Shown piece by piece: positions 18,600 to 27,981 of a stretch of 64,000 bases of DNA. The notes beneath the pieces were generated by a model, which ran no database searches, was not told the DNA's origin, and was given only the letters and a program-made list of their open reading frames with translations. A program made the position numbers and the translations under genes. Source of the stretch: Roseburia sp. AF12-17LB (lineage in GTDB: Bacteria > Bacillota > Clostridia > Lachnospirales > Lachnospiraceae); the NCBI RefSeq assembly GCF_003479605.1, contig NZ_QUHR01000002.1:248001-312000 (forward strand), written 5' to 3'. Positions within the stretch are counted from its first letter, which is position 1. Every line of letters begins with the position of its first letter.

Positions 18600-18660
18600 T
18601 ACCTAAAATGTCTGATTCAGATACTATATTTTGCTGCCATTTTTTGTAGAAACCACCCTT

Positions 18661-19458
18661 TTAATACGCTTTATATTCCAGGCGGATTCTGTCTGCAATC
18701 AGTGCTATAAATTCTGAATTTGTCGGTTTACCTTTTCCATTGTTTATCGTATACCCAAACAGCTCATCAATCGTGTCCATTTTGCCACGGCTCCATGCCA
18801 CCTCTATTGCGTGGCGGATAGCACGTTCTACGCGGCTGGCTGTTGTCTGATATTTTTTTGCGATTGTCGGATAAAGTATTTTTGTAATGGAATTAAGCAT
18901 TTCAATATCATTTACCGACATAATAATTGCTTCACGCAAATACTGATATCCTTTGATATGTGCCGGAACTCCTATTTCATGTATAATATTTGTCACCTTA
19001 CTTTCCAGATCCTCCGGTTTTGCCGAAGGCTTTTTCTCATATGCTCCGACTTTTTTTGATTCCGCAGCATTCATTCCCCGGAGCACTCTTGTACTTTTTA
19101 TCCGATTGATAATCATATCATTATCGAAGGGCTTCATAATGTAATAATCCGCCCCCAGATTAAATGCATCTTCTGTAATCCGGTCCTGTCCTACCGCACT
19201 GATAATAATAAAACTAGGACATTTTCTTATGGATTTATCTTTTTTTACTTTTTCTAACAGTGCAAGTCCGTCAAGTTTTGGCATAACTATATCCAATAAA
19301 ACAACATCCGGCTGTTTATGTTTGATAATCTCATATGCTTCGACCCCGTTCTTTGCCGTACCAACCACCTGCAAATCCTTATCGCTGGCTACGATTTCAT
19401 CTAAAAGCTGTACCATTCTCTCGTTATCATCTGCAATTGCTACATTTAATTTTTCCAT
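18661..19458 (-). CDS. spo0A: Stage 0 sporulation response regulator Spo0A
   Basis: Master regulator of sporulation; phosphorylated Spo0A binds 0A boxes. The receiver domain has the acidic pair D10/D11 and phosphoacceptor D56 ([13 protein letters not shown]). The effector domain carries the Spo0A-specific helices ([20 protein letters not shown]). I choose the ATG at 19458 (265 residues), with AGGAGG upstream; the frame is open to 19521. It lies downstream of spoIVB, the classic Firmicute order. Two 0A-box-like sites upstream suggest autoregulation. Confidence 0.97.
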   Translation of the reverse strand: MEKLNVAIADDNERMVQLLDEIVASDKDLQVVGTAKNGVEAYEIIKHKQPDVVLLDIVMPKLDGLALLEKVKKDKSIRKCPSFIIISAVGQDRITEDAFNLGADYYIMKPFDNDMIINRIKSTRVLRGMNAAESKKVGAYEKKPSAKPEDLESKVTNIIHEIGVPAHIKGYQYLREAIIMSVNDIEMLNSITKILYPTIAKKYQTTASRVERAIRHAIEVAWSRGKMDTIDELFGYTINNGKGKPTNSEFIALIADRIRLEYKAY

Positions 19459-19557
19459 GTCAAACCTCCTGCCGTTTCCACTCTTTTGTACAAAGATGAA
19501 ACTACTTGTATTTAAACACAACTTTTCTGTCGTTTCAAGCTAAAGCGTTCATCTTAT

Positions 19558-19564
19558 TTCGACA
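19558..19564 (-). promoter_or_regulatory. 0A-box-like site upstream of spo0A
   Basis: TGTCGAA on the minus strand (TTCGACA on plus), matching the Spo0A box core, about 100 bases before the spo0A start. A further imperfect TGTCGTT occurs at 19528-19534. Confidence 0.5.
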
Positions 19565-19621
19565 TCAATATTGCCCGGAAGACAACGGCTGCCTTCTTCC
19601 CCTTATACATTTTGTATCATA

Positions 19622-19649
19622 ATTATATCCTGATATAAATTATGTCGAA
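19622..19649 (-). promoter_or_regulatory. spo0A promoter with 0A-like box over the -35
   Basis: Minus-strand TTCGAC (-35) and TATAAT (-10) with a 16-base spacer. The -35 is part of TTCGACA (19643-19649), the complement of the Spo0A box TGTCGAA. Spo0A bound there would touch RNA polymerase directly. It lies just after the spoIVB stop. Confidence 0.5.
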
Positions 19650-19679
19650 ACATGTCGTTAAATTATAAACTGTTTTTTC

Positions 19680-20975
19680 TTATGGATTCGACGTTTTCCC
19701 CATCTCTAACATATCCTCAATAAAAATACCATACCCCTTCTTTGCATCATCGACGAACACATGGGTAACTGCACCTATCAGCCTTCCGTTCTGAATCACC
19801 GGGCTGCCGCTCATTCCCTGTACAATACCTCCGGTGCTCTCTAACAGCGCCGCATCCTCTACTTCAAATAAAATACTTTTGTTCTCCTTATTCTTCCGAT
19901 AATTAACTTCCGTAATTCTTATCTTATAATGCGCTATCGTTCCGTCGATATCACTGATAATTTCTGCTTCTCCAGGTTCAATATCCTGCTTATAACCAAC
20001 CGGATAAGCTACGGCATTTTCCAGCAAATTATTTTTTTCATGTAATGTTCCATAGATTCCTCGTTCGCAGTTCTCCTCAATATCTCCCATACAATATTTT
20101 TCTTCATAATTAATGACTCCTGATAATTCACCCGGTTTACCGGATTCTCCTTTTACGATTCCCACCAGTCTGCTGTTATAAAGTTTTCCCGTCCCCACTT
20201 CCAGCATACTTCCGGTATCCATGTCTGTTACCGCATGTCCCAGTGCCCCATAGCTTCCATCCTGGCTGATATAGGTAAGTGTTCCGATTCCTGCCAGATC
20301 ATCCCTTACCCAGACTCCTAATTTATACGTTTCTTCTTTTGACAATTTCGGCTGTATATATAATTCTAATGTTTCTCCATTTCGACGTATCCGAAGCACT
20401 AAAGATTTTCCTTCACATTTATCGACAGCATCCATTAACGCCTCCTTATTTTCAAGTTCTACACCATCTACTGCACAGATATAATCTCCACTCTTTAAAA
20501 CATTCTGTGCCGGTGCATACAGTACTCCATCCATCCCTTCAAAATTTCCCGTTCCGATGACAAAGATGCCATCCGTCTGCACATAAATACCAATATTTTC
20601 CCCGCTGGCATAGACCTCCTGCTCCGCTACAATATCTGCCTGCACATCCTTTATGGGAATAATTCCAAAGAGCTTCGCTCGTAAAACAACCGTATCTGAA
20701 ACCATATCTATTTCATTTCTTTCGTCACCGGCCTTGTCCATGCTGCTTTGCAGCTGCTGATTTTCCATTACAGATGTATCGATAAATCTCTTTCCGGAAT
20801 CCCGGCATTCGAAGGTCACCGGCATGGAAATGTCCAGTTTACTTAAATCACCATCGATAAGTTTTACTTCATCCGGAACCATATTTAACATAAGCTGGTA
20901 AGCAAATACCAGCCAGACAATCACTATAATCTGCCATATGTTTTTTATGCTTTTTCTTATTAATCTCATCCGCAT
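19680..20975 (-). CDS. spoIVB: SpoIVB intramembrane-signalling serine peptidase
   Basis: S55-family protease secreted by the forespore that triggers pro-sigma-K processing by cleaving SpoIVFA. The 431-residue protein has an N-terminal membrane anchor (WQIIVIVWLVFAYQLML), a PDZ domain in the middle (LYAPAQNVLKSGDYICAVDG) and a C-terminal peptidase domain with GHAVTDMDTGS and the serine motif GMSGSPVIQNGRL. Start ATG at 20975 behind GAGGAAAA. It stands between recN and spo0A, the order known from Bacillus and clostridia. Confidence 0.96.
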   Translation of the reverse strand: MRMRLIRKSIKNIWQIIVIVWLVFAYQLMLNMVPDEVKLIDGDLSKLDISMPVTFECRDSGKRFIDTSVMENQQLQSSMDKAGDERNEIDMVSDTVVLRAKLFGIIPIKDVQADIVAEQEVYASGENIGIYVQTDGIFVIGTGNFEGMDGVLYAPAQNVLKSGDYICAVDGVELENKEALMDAVDKCEGKSLVLRIRRNGETLELYIQPKLSKEETYKLGVWVRDDLAGIGTLTYISQDGSYGALGHAVTDMDTGSMLEVGTGKLYNSRLVGIVKGESGKPGELSGVINYEEKYCMGDIEENCERGIYGTLHEKNNLLENAVAYPVGYKQDIEPGEAEIISDIDGTIAHYKIRITEVNYRKNKENKSILFEVEDAALLESTGGIVQGMSGSPVIQNGRLIGAVTHVFVDDAKKGYGIFIEDMLEMGKTSNP

Positions 20976-21038
20976 TATATTTTCCTCACTACAGGCATAA
21001 TAACTACAGGAAACTCTCTTTACAGCTTTCCCGCGTAA

Positions 21039-21077
21039 AATAAAAACAGGATATTCATTGAATATCCTGTTTTTATT
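21039..21077 (-). terminator. Terminator of the nusB-recN operon
   Basis: A perfect 17-bp inverted repeat (AATAAAAACAGGATATT and its complement) around five bases, 28 bases after the recN stop. The second arm itself ends in T-rich sequence. It also looks functional on the plus strand. Confidence 0.85.
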
Positions 21078-21104
21078 ATGTGTATTATTGTTTGATTCAA
21101 TCGT

Positions 21105-22781
21105 TTATTTTTTAGCATTTTGTGCCAGGTTAAGCATTTCTCTTGCACTTTCCAATACGGTGTCTGTAATCTTCACTCCACCAAGCATTCTTGCTAATTC
21201 CGTTACCTGCTCATCCTCGGTGAGTCTTCGTATGGTAGAAATGGTTGTCTCATTTTCTACGGATTTTTCAATACTGAAATGGGCATCTGCCATTGCAGCA
21301 ATCTGCGGCAGATGTGTGATGCAGATTACCTGATGATGTTCTGCAATCATATGCATTTTTTCAGATACCATCTGCGCCGTCCTTCCGCTGATTCCTGTAT
21401 CAATTTCGTCAAAAATCAAGGTTTCTATTTCATCATTTTTAGCAAGCACTGTTTTTAATGCCAGCATAATTCTTGATAATTCTCCACCGGATGCTACGCT
21501 GCCAAGTGGTTTTAATGGCTCTCCCGGGTTGGTTGCAATGACAAATTCCACTTCATCAAAGCCATCTGCTCCAAAAGTCTCTTTCTGTTCAAATTTCATT
21601 TCAAAACGAACATCTAAGAAGTTCAAATCTACTAACTGCTCCCTGATTTTTTCTGCCAGTTCCTTCGTATATTTTTTGCGGATTGCAGATGCTTTTTCTG
21701 ACTGCTTCTGCAATGTTTCTTTTAATGCATTTTCCTGTTGCATAAGCTTCTTATGATATATATCATAATTCTGCAGCTTCTCTGCTTTTTCCTTTTTTTC
21801 CTCTAAGGATGCTAAAATTTCATCTATCGTATGACCGTATTTTGCCTTCAGATGATTGATTTCATCCAGACGCTGTTCTGTCCCGGCAAAAGTCTCATCA
21901 TCAAATTCAGCCTCATCCATATAGTCTGCAATTTCCCGGTTCAAATCATTCAAAAGATTATCAATTTCCAAAAGTTCATCTGCCATCCCACGAATTGCAT
22001 CATCATAATCTGCCACAGATGACAATTCTCTATGAGCTCTTCCGGTCAGCTCCGATGCACTGCCGTCTTCCATGCTGAGTAATCCATGGGCTGCATGAAT
22101 TGCTTCCATAATTTTCTTTCCGTTCAGAAGCTTCCGGTATTTTGTTTCTAAAACTTCATCTTCGCCAGCTGTTAATGCAGCTTCTTCAATTTCATGGATT
22201 TCATATTCTAAAAGAGATAATTCCCGCATCCGGCTCTCTTCATCCAGAGAAGCTTCTTCTAACTCTTTCGTAACTTCACGGTACTTTTTATAAGTTTCTT
22301 TCAACTCACTTTTGATGTCCGACAGTTCATTTCTTGCATAATCATCAAGGATTTCTAAATGCTTCTGTTTCTTAAGCAGCGACTGGTGTTCATGCTGTCC
22401 ATGAATATCAATCAGCAACGCAGAAACTGCTTTCATCTTTGATGCCGGAACACTTTCCCCATTGATTTTGGCAATGCTTCTTCCTCCGGAAATCTTTCTG
22501 CTTAAAATCAGCATATCATCCTCCGGATAAACATCAAGCCCGGAAAGTGCTTTCTTTAAAGCATCTGATTCTACATCAAAAATCAGCTCCACAAAGGCAT
22601 TCTCCTCATTATCCCTTAACATCTCTTTGGATACTTTTTCTCCCAGAGCCAGATTAATGGAACCAATGATAATTGATTTTCCGGCTCCAGTCTCTCCGGT
22701 CAGGATATTTAAACCTTTTTCAAAATCGACTTCCGCCTCATCAATGAGTGCCAGGTTCTTAACATGCAGGTTTCTTAACAT
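21105..22781 (-). CDS. recN: DNA repair protein RecN
   Basis: SMC-like ATPase acting early in double-strand-break repair. The 558-residue protein has the N-terminal Walker A GETGAGKSIIIGSI, a long central coiled coil (about residues 150-370) and C-terminal ATPase motifs (LGSVASGGELSRIMLALK and TLIFDEIDTGISG). Start ATG at 22781 behind AGGAGA. It ends the operon that begins with nusB and directly follows argR. No SOS box is visible upstream, so expression should follow the operon. Confidence 0.97.
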   Translation of the reverse strand: MLRNLHVKNLALIDEAEVDFEKGLNILTGETGAGKSIIIGSINLALGEKVSKEMLRDNEENAFVELIFDVESDALKKALSGLDVYPEDDMLILSRKISGGRSIAKINGESVPASKMKAVSALLIDIHGQHEHQSLLKKQKHLEILDDYARNELSDIKSELKETYKKYREVTKELEEASLDEESRMRELSLLEYEIHEIEEAALTAGEDEVLETKYRKLLNGKKIMEAIHAAHGLLSMEDGSASELTGRAHRELSSVADYDDAIRGMADELLEIDNLLNDLNREIADYMDEAEFDDETFAGTEQRLDEINHLKAKYGHTIDEILASLEEKKEKAEKLQNYDIYHKKLMQQENALKETLQKQSEKASAIRKKYTKELAEKIREQLVDLNFLDVRFEMKFEQKETFGADGFDEVEFVIATNPGEPLKPLGSVASGGELSRIMLALKTVLAKNDEIETLIFDEIDTGISGRTAQMVSEKMHMIAEHHQVICITHLPQIAAMADAHFSIEKSVENETTISTIRRLTEDEQVTELARMLGGVKITDTVLESAREMLNLAQNAKK

Positions 22782-22814
22782 ATTTTCTCCTTCTACTCTC
22801 TCTCGTCTTCCTCT

Positions 22815-23267
22815 CTAATCTTCCATAATCCGGCGAAGACGTCCCATTAACGCTGTGGTATCCTCTACGGTACGGACAGCGCACATAATTGTATCATCTC
22901 CAGCAATGCTTCCTACTATTTCATGGCAATCCATGGCATCCAATGCTGCCGCAACTGCCATTGCCATTCCGGATACCGTCTTAATCACAAGAATATTCTG
23001 TGCCATATCCATAGATACAAAACCATCCCGGAATACACGGACATACTTTTCTGTCATGTCTTCCTTATTTTCAGATAAAGCTACATATTTCTGACGGCCA
23101 TTGCTCAATGCTACCTTAGTCAGTTTTAACTCTCTGATATCCCGTGAAACCGTTGCCTGCGTCACATGATATCCTTCCTGCTCCAACTTTGCAGATAATT
23201 CTTCCTGTGTGCCTATCTCATTCTTCTGAATTAATTCCAGAATCTTTGCATGTCGTCCTATCTTCAT
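22815..23267 (-). CDS. argR: Arginine repressor ArgR/AhrC
   Basis: Arginine-responsive hexameric regulator of arginine synthesis and catabolism. The winged-helix N-terminus has the signature VTQATVSRDIRELKL. The C-terminal oligomerisation and arginine-binding domain ends with GDDTIMCAVRT. The 150-residue length is standard. Start ATG at 23267 behind GGAGGGA. Gene order tlyA-nadK-argR-recN is typical of clostridia. A likely target in this window is argH (site at 6638-6655). Confidence 0.96.
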   Translation of the reverse strand: MKIGRHAKILELIQKNEIGTQEELSAKLEQEGYHVTQATVSRDIRELKLTKVALSNGRQKYVALSENKEDMTEKYVRVFRDGFVSMDMAQNILVIKTVSGMAMAVAAALDAMDCHEIVGSIAGDDTIMCAVRTVEDTTALMGRLRRIMED

Positions 23268-23281
23268 TACAGTCCCTCCTG

Positions 23282-24136
23282 TTATGTATAATTCTGCATC
23301 TTTTTCCGCAAAATTTCAAGGAAACTAATCTTACTCAAACGAATAATCCCTACGGATTCTTCTGCCTTATGCACTACAATCTTGTCACCAACCTTAAGTT
23401 CCACTCCGGAATCTCCATCGAAGCTCACTTCCACCTGCTCATCCCGCTGGCTTCTCCGCATGCCTACTTCAATGGTAATTTCATCTTCCGGTCCGATTAC
23501 AATACTCTTGGAATTCAACGTATGTGCATTGATTGGTGTCAACAGCAAAAGGTTGGCTTTCGGATCCACAATAGGGCCACCTGCCGACATACTATAACCG
23601 GTGGAACCGGTTGGTGTTGCCACAATAATTCCATCCGCCTTAAAATTATAGAGATACTCTCCATTTACATAAACATTCAGATTCACAATCTGAAGTGCTC
23701 CCGTACGATGGATGACCACATCATTTAACGCAACCCTCTGAATCTTCTCTCCGCCACTTTGTACGGTATATCCATCTAAAAGCATTCTCTGCTCTATGGT
23801 ATAACGGTCAGCCATCAATTCATCAATTGCCGGGAATATCGTATTCTCTTCTACCTCACACAGATATCCAAGCTTTCCTAAATTAATTCCCAGCAGCGGA
23901 ATATTTTTCTTTACCAGATTGCGTGCCGCACGAATTAATGTTCCATCTCCACCAATAACAAGCACCGCCTCGGTTTCTGTTGGAATTTCTTTTTCCACTG
24001 CTTCCGCTTTTTCTTCCTCAAAGCTGGCAAAATAATCACAGGTTCCACCCTTACGTCTGATGTAATCTATAATCTGATTGGTAAAAATAAGTTCACTGTC
24101 TTTTTGTGCGTTTACAATTATGAAAAAATGCTTCAT
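23282..24136 (-). CDS. nadK: NAD kinase
   Basis: Phosphorylates NAD to NADP. The 284-residue protein has the GGDGTLIRAARNL motif, the NAD-binding segment LNDVVIHR and the glycine-rich GSTGYSMSAGGPIV. Start ATG at 24136, a few bases after the tlyA stop. No strong ribosome binding site is seen, so it may be translationally coupled to tlyA. Confidence 0.96.
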   Translation of the reverse strand: MKHFFIIVNAQKDSELIFTNQIIDYIRRKGGTCDYFASFEEEKAEAVEKEIPTETEAVLVIGGDGTLIRAARNLVKKNIPLLGINLGKLGYLCEVEENTIFPAIDELMADRYTIEQRMLLDGYTVQSGGEKIQRVALNDVVIHRTGALQIVNLNVYVNGEYLYNFKADGIIVATPTGSTGYSMSAGGPIVDPKANLLLLTPINAHTLNSKSIVIGPEDEITIEVGMRRSQRDEQVEVSFDGDSGVELKVGDKIVVHKAEESVGIIRLSKISFLEILRKKMQNYT

Positions 24137-24140
24137 ATAT

Positions 24141-24941
24141 CTAGGACAATGATGTATGTGCCGCCTCTACGATGGCCTCCACATCAATGGTCTCCTCCTT
24201 CTTGCTCTCGCTGTTTTTCTCAATATATACCAGATATTCAATATTTCCCTCCGGGCCCTTAATCGGTGAATAGGAAAGATTATGAACAGAAAATCCATTT
24301 TCCAACGCAAAATCAATTACCTTATGGATGACTTCCTCATGTACCTTTGGGTCACGGACAACACCTTTTTTTCCTACTTTTTCCCTTCCGGCTTCAAACT
24401 GCGGCTTAATCAGGCAGACCATTCTTCCACCGTCCCGCAGCAGCTCCCTTGCCGGTACCAGCACCTTGGTAAGAGAAATAAAAGATACATCAACGGATGC
24501 AAAATCAAGGACATCTGCAATATCTTCCGGCGTTACATAACGGATATTGGTTTTCTCCATGCAGACAACCCTTGGGTCATTTCTTAATTTCCAGGCAAAC
24601 TGTCCATATCCTACATCTACAGAATATACCTTCACTGCACCATTTTGCAACATACAGTCAGTAAATCCGCCGGTGGATGCGCCGATATCCATGCAGACCA
24701 TTCCCTCTAAAGAAATATCAAATTCCTTCATTGCTTTCTCTAACTTCAGTCCACCACGGCTGACATATTTTAATGTATTTCCCCGGACTTCAATCTCTGC
24801 CTCTGTATCAAAATTTGTTCCTGCTTTATCCTCTCTCTGTCCATCCACAAAGACATTTCCTTCCATAATCATAGTCTTTGCTTTTTCCCTGGATTCTGCC
24901 AGCCCTTTTTGTACCAAGAGAACATCCAATCTTTCTTTCAT
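24141..24941 (-). CDS. tlyA: TlyA-family S4/FtsJ RNA methyltransferase
   Basis: A 266-residue protein combining an N-terminal S4 RNA-binding domain (RLDVLLVQKGLAESREKA) with an FtsJ-like Rossmann methyltransferase (CMDIGASTGGFTDCML, SAM-binding). Members 2'-O-methylate rRNA cytidines. Weak haemolysin-like activity reported for some members is disputed. It lies five bases after dxs and four before nadK, in the conserved operon order. Confidence 0.92.
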   Translation of the reverse strand: MKERLDVLLVQKGLAESREKAKTMIMEGNVFVDGQREDKAGTNFDTEAEIEVRGNTLKYVSRGGLKLEKAMKEFDISLEGMVCMDIGASTGGFTDCMLQNGAVKVYSVDVGYGQFAWKLRNDPRVVCMEKTNIRYVTPEDIADVLDFASVDVSFISLTKVLVPARELLRDGGRMVCLIKPQFEAGREKVGKKGVVRDPKVHEEVIHKVIDFALENGFSVHNLSYSPIKGPEGNIEYLVYIEKNSESKKEETIDVEAIVEAAHTSLS

Positions 24942-24946
24942 CGTTC

Positions 24947-26812
24947 TTACTGTGCCTTTCTGTCTATAATCTTACCGATAATTCCATCTGCATCAATTCC
25001 TGTTTCTTTGCGGAGAAGTTCTACATTTCCATGCTCTACATACACATCCGGTATTGCAATATTTAAAACCTCCATGGAACCATCTCCATTTGTATTCATA
25101 AATTCCAATACATGCTCTCCAAAGCCTCCGGATTGTACATTTTCTTCCAGAGTAACCAGAAGCTTATGATTCTTCTGCAGTTTAAGAAGCAGCTCTTCAT
25201 CAAAAGGCTTCACAAATCTTGCATTGACAAGAGAGCAGGAATAACCTTTTTCTTTTAATTGTTCCCTTACGGTAAGTGCTGTCTTTACCATGCTTCCTAC
25301 TGCCAAAAGTAAAATTTCACTTTCTTCAAAAAGAACTTCTGCCTTACCATATTCTAACGGTGCCCGGTATTCCTTTAATTCATCAAAGGCTTCGCCTCTC
25401 GGATATCGTACCGCAATCGGTCCGGAAAAATCCACGGCATATTTTATCATATCTGATAATTCCCACTTATTCTTAGGTGCTAAAATTGTCATATTCGGCA
25501 GACAGGAAAGATAAGATAAATCAAAGATTCCCTGATGAGTCTCTCCATCACTGCCCACAAGTCCTGCACGGTCAATGGCAAATACTACATGCAATTCCTG
25601 TATACAGACATCATGCAGAATCTGGTCATATGCTCTTTGCAGGAAAGAAGAATAAACCGCTACAATCGGCTTCAAACCGGCTGCTGCCAATCCTGCAGCA
25701 AAAGTCACTGCATGTTCTTCTGCAATTCCCACATCAAAGAAACGTTCCGGGAACATATTTCGGAATCTTTTTAGTCCGGTTCCATCTGCCATTGCCGCTG
25801 TAATGGCAACCACTTTTTCATCCCGGTCGCCCAATTTACGCATAACCGTAGAAAAAATATCGGTATAATTGGCTTTTACCCGTTTCACAAGAGGCAGTCC
25901 TGTCTCAACATCAAAGGCTTCCGTTCCATGAAAACGTGCCGGATGGCGTTCTGCCGGAAGGTATCCTTTTCCTTTTTCCGTAATCACATGTACCAGAACC
26001 GGTCCTTCCACCTTAGAGGCTTCTTTGAATAATTTCACCATGGCAGGAATATTATGACCATCTACCGGTCCTAAATAAAGGATTCCCATATTTTCAAAGA
26101 GCATGCCCGGAATCACAAGCTGCTTGATTCCATTTTTGGTCTTACGGATTTTCTCAACAATACGTTCTCCATATTTCGGAATGCTGTTCAGGGAATTCGT
26201 AATACCATTCTTTAATCCCTGATAAGATTCTGCGGTACGAAGTCCGCTTAAATATCTGGATACACCGCCGACATTTTCCGATATAGACATCTTATTGTCA
26301 TTTAAAACAATAATCAGATTTGACTTTAATTTTGATGCATTATTCAATGCCTCATAAGCCATTCCGCCGGTCAATGCACCATCTCCGATAACAGAGATGA
26401 CTTTGTACTTTTCTCCAGTAATCTCCCTTGCCATAGCATAGCCTAATCCTGCGGATATGGAAGTCGAACTGTGTCCCGTATCAAAGCAGTCGCAATCACT
26501 TTCATGACGTTTTGGGAATCCGCTCATGCCGCCGTATTTTCTCAGTTCATCAAAACCGGCTTTTCTTCCTGTCAGTAATTTATGGGTATAAGACTGATGT
26601 CCTACATCCCAGATAATTTTATCCTCTGGTAAATCAAAAGCAAGATGCAGTGCCATGGTAAGCTCTACCACGCCAAGATTGGAGGCAAGGTGCCCACCGG
26701 TTTTTGATATTTTGTCAATCAAAAAAGAGCGGATTTCCTCTGCCAGAATCGGAAGTTCGTTTTTATTTATCCTTTTTATATCATTTTCATGCTCAATCTT
26801 TTCCAGCACCAT
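24947..26812 (-). CDS. dxs: 1-Deoxy-D-xylulose-5-phosphate synthase
   Basis: Thiamine-diphosphate enzyme that joins pyruvate and glyceraldehyde 3-phosphate, first step of the MEP isoprenoid pathway. The 621-residue protein has the ThDP motif GDGALTGGMAYEALNNA, the conserved HLASNLGVVELT opening and the transketolase-type DRAGLVGSDGETHQG. Start ATG at 26812. Next to ispA, so precursor supply and prenyl chain building are co-transcribed. Confidence 0.97.
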   Translation of the reverse strand: MVLEKIEHENDIKRINKNELPILAEEIRSFLIDKISKTGGHLASNLGVVELTMALHLAFDLPEDKIIWDVGHQSYTHKLLTGRKAGFDELRKYGGMSGFPKRHESDCDCFDTGHSSTSISAGLGYAMAREITGEKYKVISVIGDGALTGGMAYEALNNASKLKSNLIIVLNDNKMSISENVGGVSRYLSGLRTAESYQGLKNGITNSLNSIPKYGERIVEKIRKTKNGIKQLVIPGMLFENMGILYLGPVDGHNIPAMVKLFKEASKVEGPVLVHVITEKGKGYLPAERHPARFHGTEAFDVETGLPLVKRVKANYTDIFSTVMRKLGDRDEKVVAITAAMADGTGLKRFRNMFPERFFDVGIAEEHAVTFAAGLAAAGLKPIVAVYSSFLQRAYDQILHDVCIQELHVVFAIDRAGLVGSDGETHQGIFDLSYLSCLPNMTILAPKNKWELSDMIKYAVDFSGPIAVRYPRGEAFDELKEYRAPLEYGKAEVLFEESEILLLAVGSMVKTALTVREQLKEKGYSCSLVNARFVKPFDEELLLKLQKNHKLLVTLEENVQSGGFGEHVLEFMNTNGDGSMEVLNIAIPDVYVEHGNVELLRKETGIDADGIIGKIIDRKAQ

Positions 26813-26842
26813 GTATCTTTACTCCTTTGGTTTCTGAAGTTC

Positions 26843-27730
26843 TTATTTTTCCCTATGAATCAGATATTCTACCAGATGAATCAGAAATTCATTTTTTACC
26901 ACCAGTGATTCTAATAAATTCACTGCATGTTTTGAATATCGTTTCACATCTTCCTGTGCTTTTTTCAATCCCTCATATGTAACATAAGTTGCCTTTTCGT
27001 TTTTGGCATCACTGCCAACCGGTTTTCCAAGCACTTCCTGATTACCGGTAACATCTAAAATATCATCCTGTATCTGGAATGCCAGACCAATCTCTGATGC
27101 CGCCTCTTCGATAATCTTCTGCTCGCTTTTCGTGGCACCTGCAAGAATTGCACCGATTAACATAGACGCTTCAATCAAAGCACTGGTCTTTAATTTATAA
27201 ATAAAATCTAACTGGTCTCTGGTGACAGACTGTGTTTTATCCGTTTCCACATCTACGGTCTGTCCCCCCACCATACCATAAATTCCGGCTTTCTGCGATA
27301 ATACAAGCAATGCCTTTGCCACATTAGGCGTCTGTTCCGTCTGTAATGCTGTCAATGCTGTCTCATAGGCAAAATTCAAAAGACCATCCCCGGCAAGAAT
27401 TGCCATAGCTTCTCCATAGACAATATGCGTTGTCTTTCGTCCGCGGCGGTATTCATCATTATCCATTGCCGGCAGATCATCATGAATTAAAGAATAAGTA
27501 TGAATCATCTCAATGGCTGCCATGAATGGCTCAATTACCTCTGATTTTCCACCAAACATGCGGTAAGTTTCCAACATCAGCATTGGTCTTAACCGCTTTC
27601 CTCCTGCAAGAAAACTATAATTCATGGCTTCAATTACCTGCTTCTGATAGCCTTCTTCCTCCGGAAGATATTTTTTTATGATGTTTTCAATCTGTTCTGT
27701 CCGCTTTGTAAGCTCTGCTGTCATATCCAT
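26843..27730 (-). CDS. ispA: Polyprenyl (farnesyl/geranyl-type) diphosphate synthase
   Basis: Condenses isopentenyl diphosphate with allylic diphosphates. The first aspartate-rich motif DDLPAMDND and the second DDILD are both intact in a 295-residue protein, the length of short-chain (C10-C20) synthases. Start ATG at 27730 overlaps the xseB stop codon (TAATG). Exact chain length is not readable with certainty; farnesyl is most likely from gene context. Confidence 0.93.
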   Translation of the reverse strand: MDMTAELTKRTEQIENIIKKYLPEEEGYQKQVIEAMNYSFLAGGKRLRPMLMLETYRMFGGKSEVIEPFMAAIEMIHTYSLIHDDLPAMDNDEYRRGRKTTHIVYGEAMAILAGDGLLNFAYETALTALQTEQTPNVAKALLVLSQKAGIYGMVGGQTVDVETDKTQSVTRDQLDFIYKLKTSALIEASMLIGAILAGATKSEQKIIEEAASEIGLAFQIQDDILDVTGNQEVLGKPVGSDAKNEKATYVTYEGLKKAQEDVKRYSKHAVNLLESLVVKNEFLIHLVEYLIHREK

Positions 27731-27981
27731 TAAAATTCCTCCAGCATTCCCTGTTCATTCAACACTAACATTTTCTTTTCAATCGAATCTATCCGCTCAC
27801 TGCAGTGTTTCAGCTTCTTCATGCCCTGCTCATAGCAGACAAAGGATTCATCCAGAGAAATGTCTTCCTCCATATGTGCAATCAGCTGTTCCACTTCTGC
27901 AAATAAATCCTCTAAATTCTCATTTTCTTTTTTTTCCGTTATATTATCTGTCTCATTTTCATTGATTGTATAATCTGTCAT
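27730..27981 (-). CDS. xseB: Exodeoxyribonuclease VII small subunit
   Basis: Small helical subunit of exonuclease VII. The family core is NLEDLFAEVEQLIAHMEE followed by SLDESFVCYEQGMKKLKHC. I choose the ATG at 27981 (83 residues) with AGGAGG about ten bases upstream; the ORF runs on to 28002. Its ATG overlaps the xseA stop as ATGA. Confidence 0.93.
   Translation of the reverse strand: MTDYTINENETDNITEKKENENLEDLFAEVEQLIAHMEEDISLDESFVCYEQGMKKLKHCSERIDSIEKKMLVLNEQGMLEEF

Noticed and set aside
18113..18606. Several overlapping open frames on the plus strand across the glgA leader
   Set aside because: They translate the tandem repeat in different frames, lack ribosome binding sites and run antisense to a leader with paired structure.
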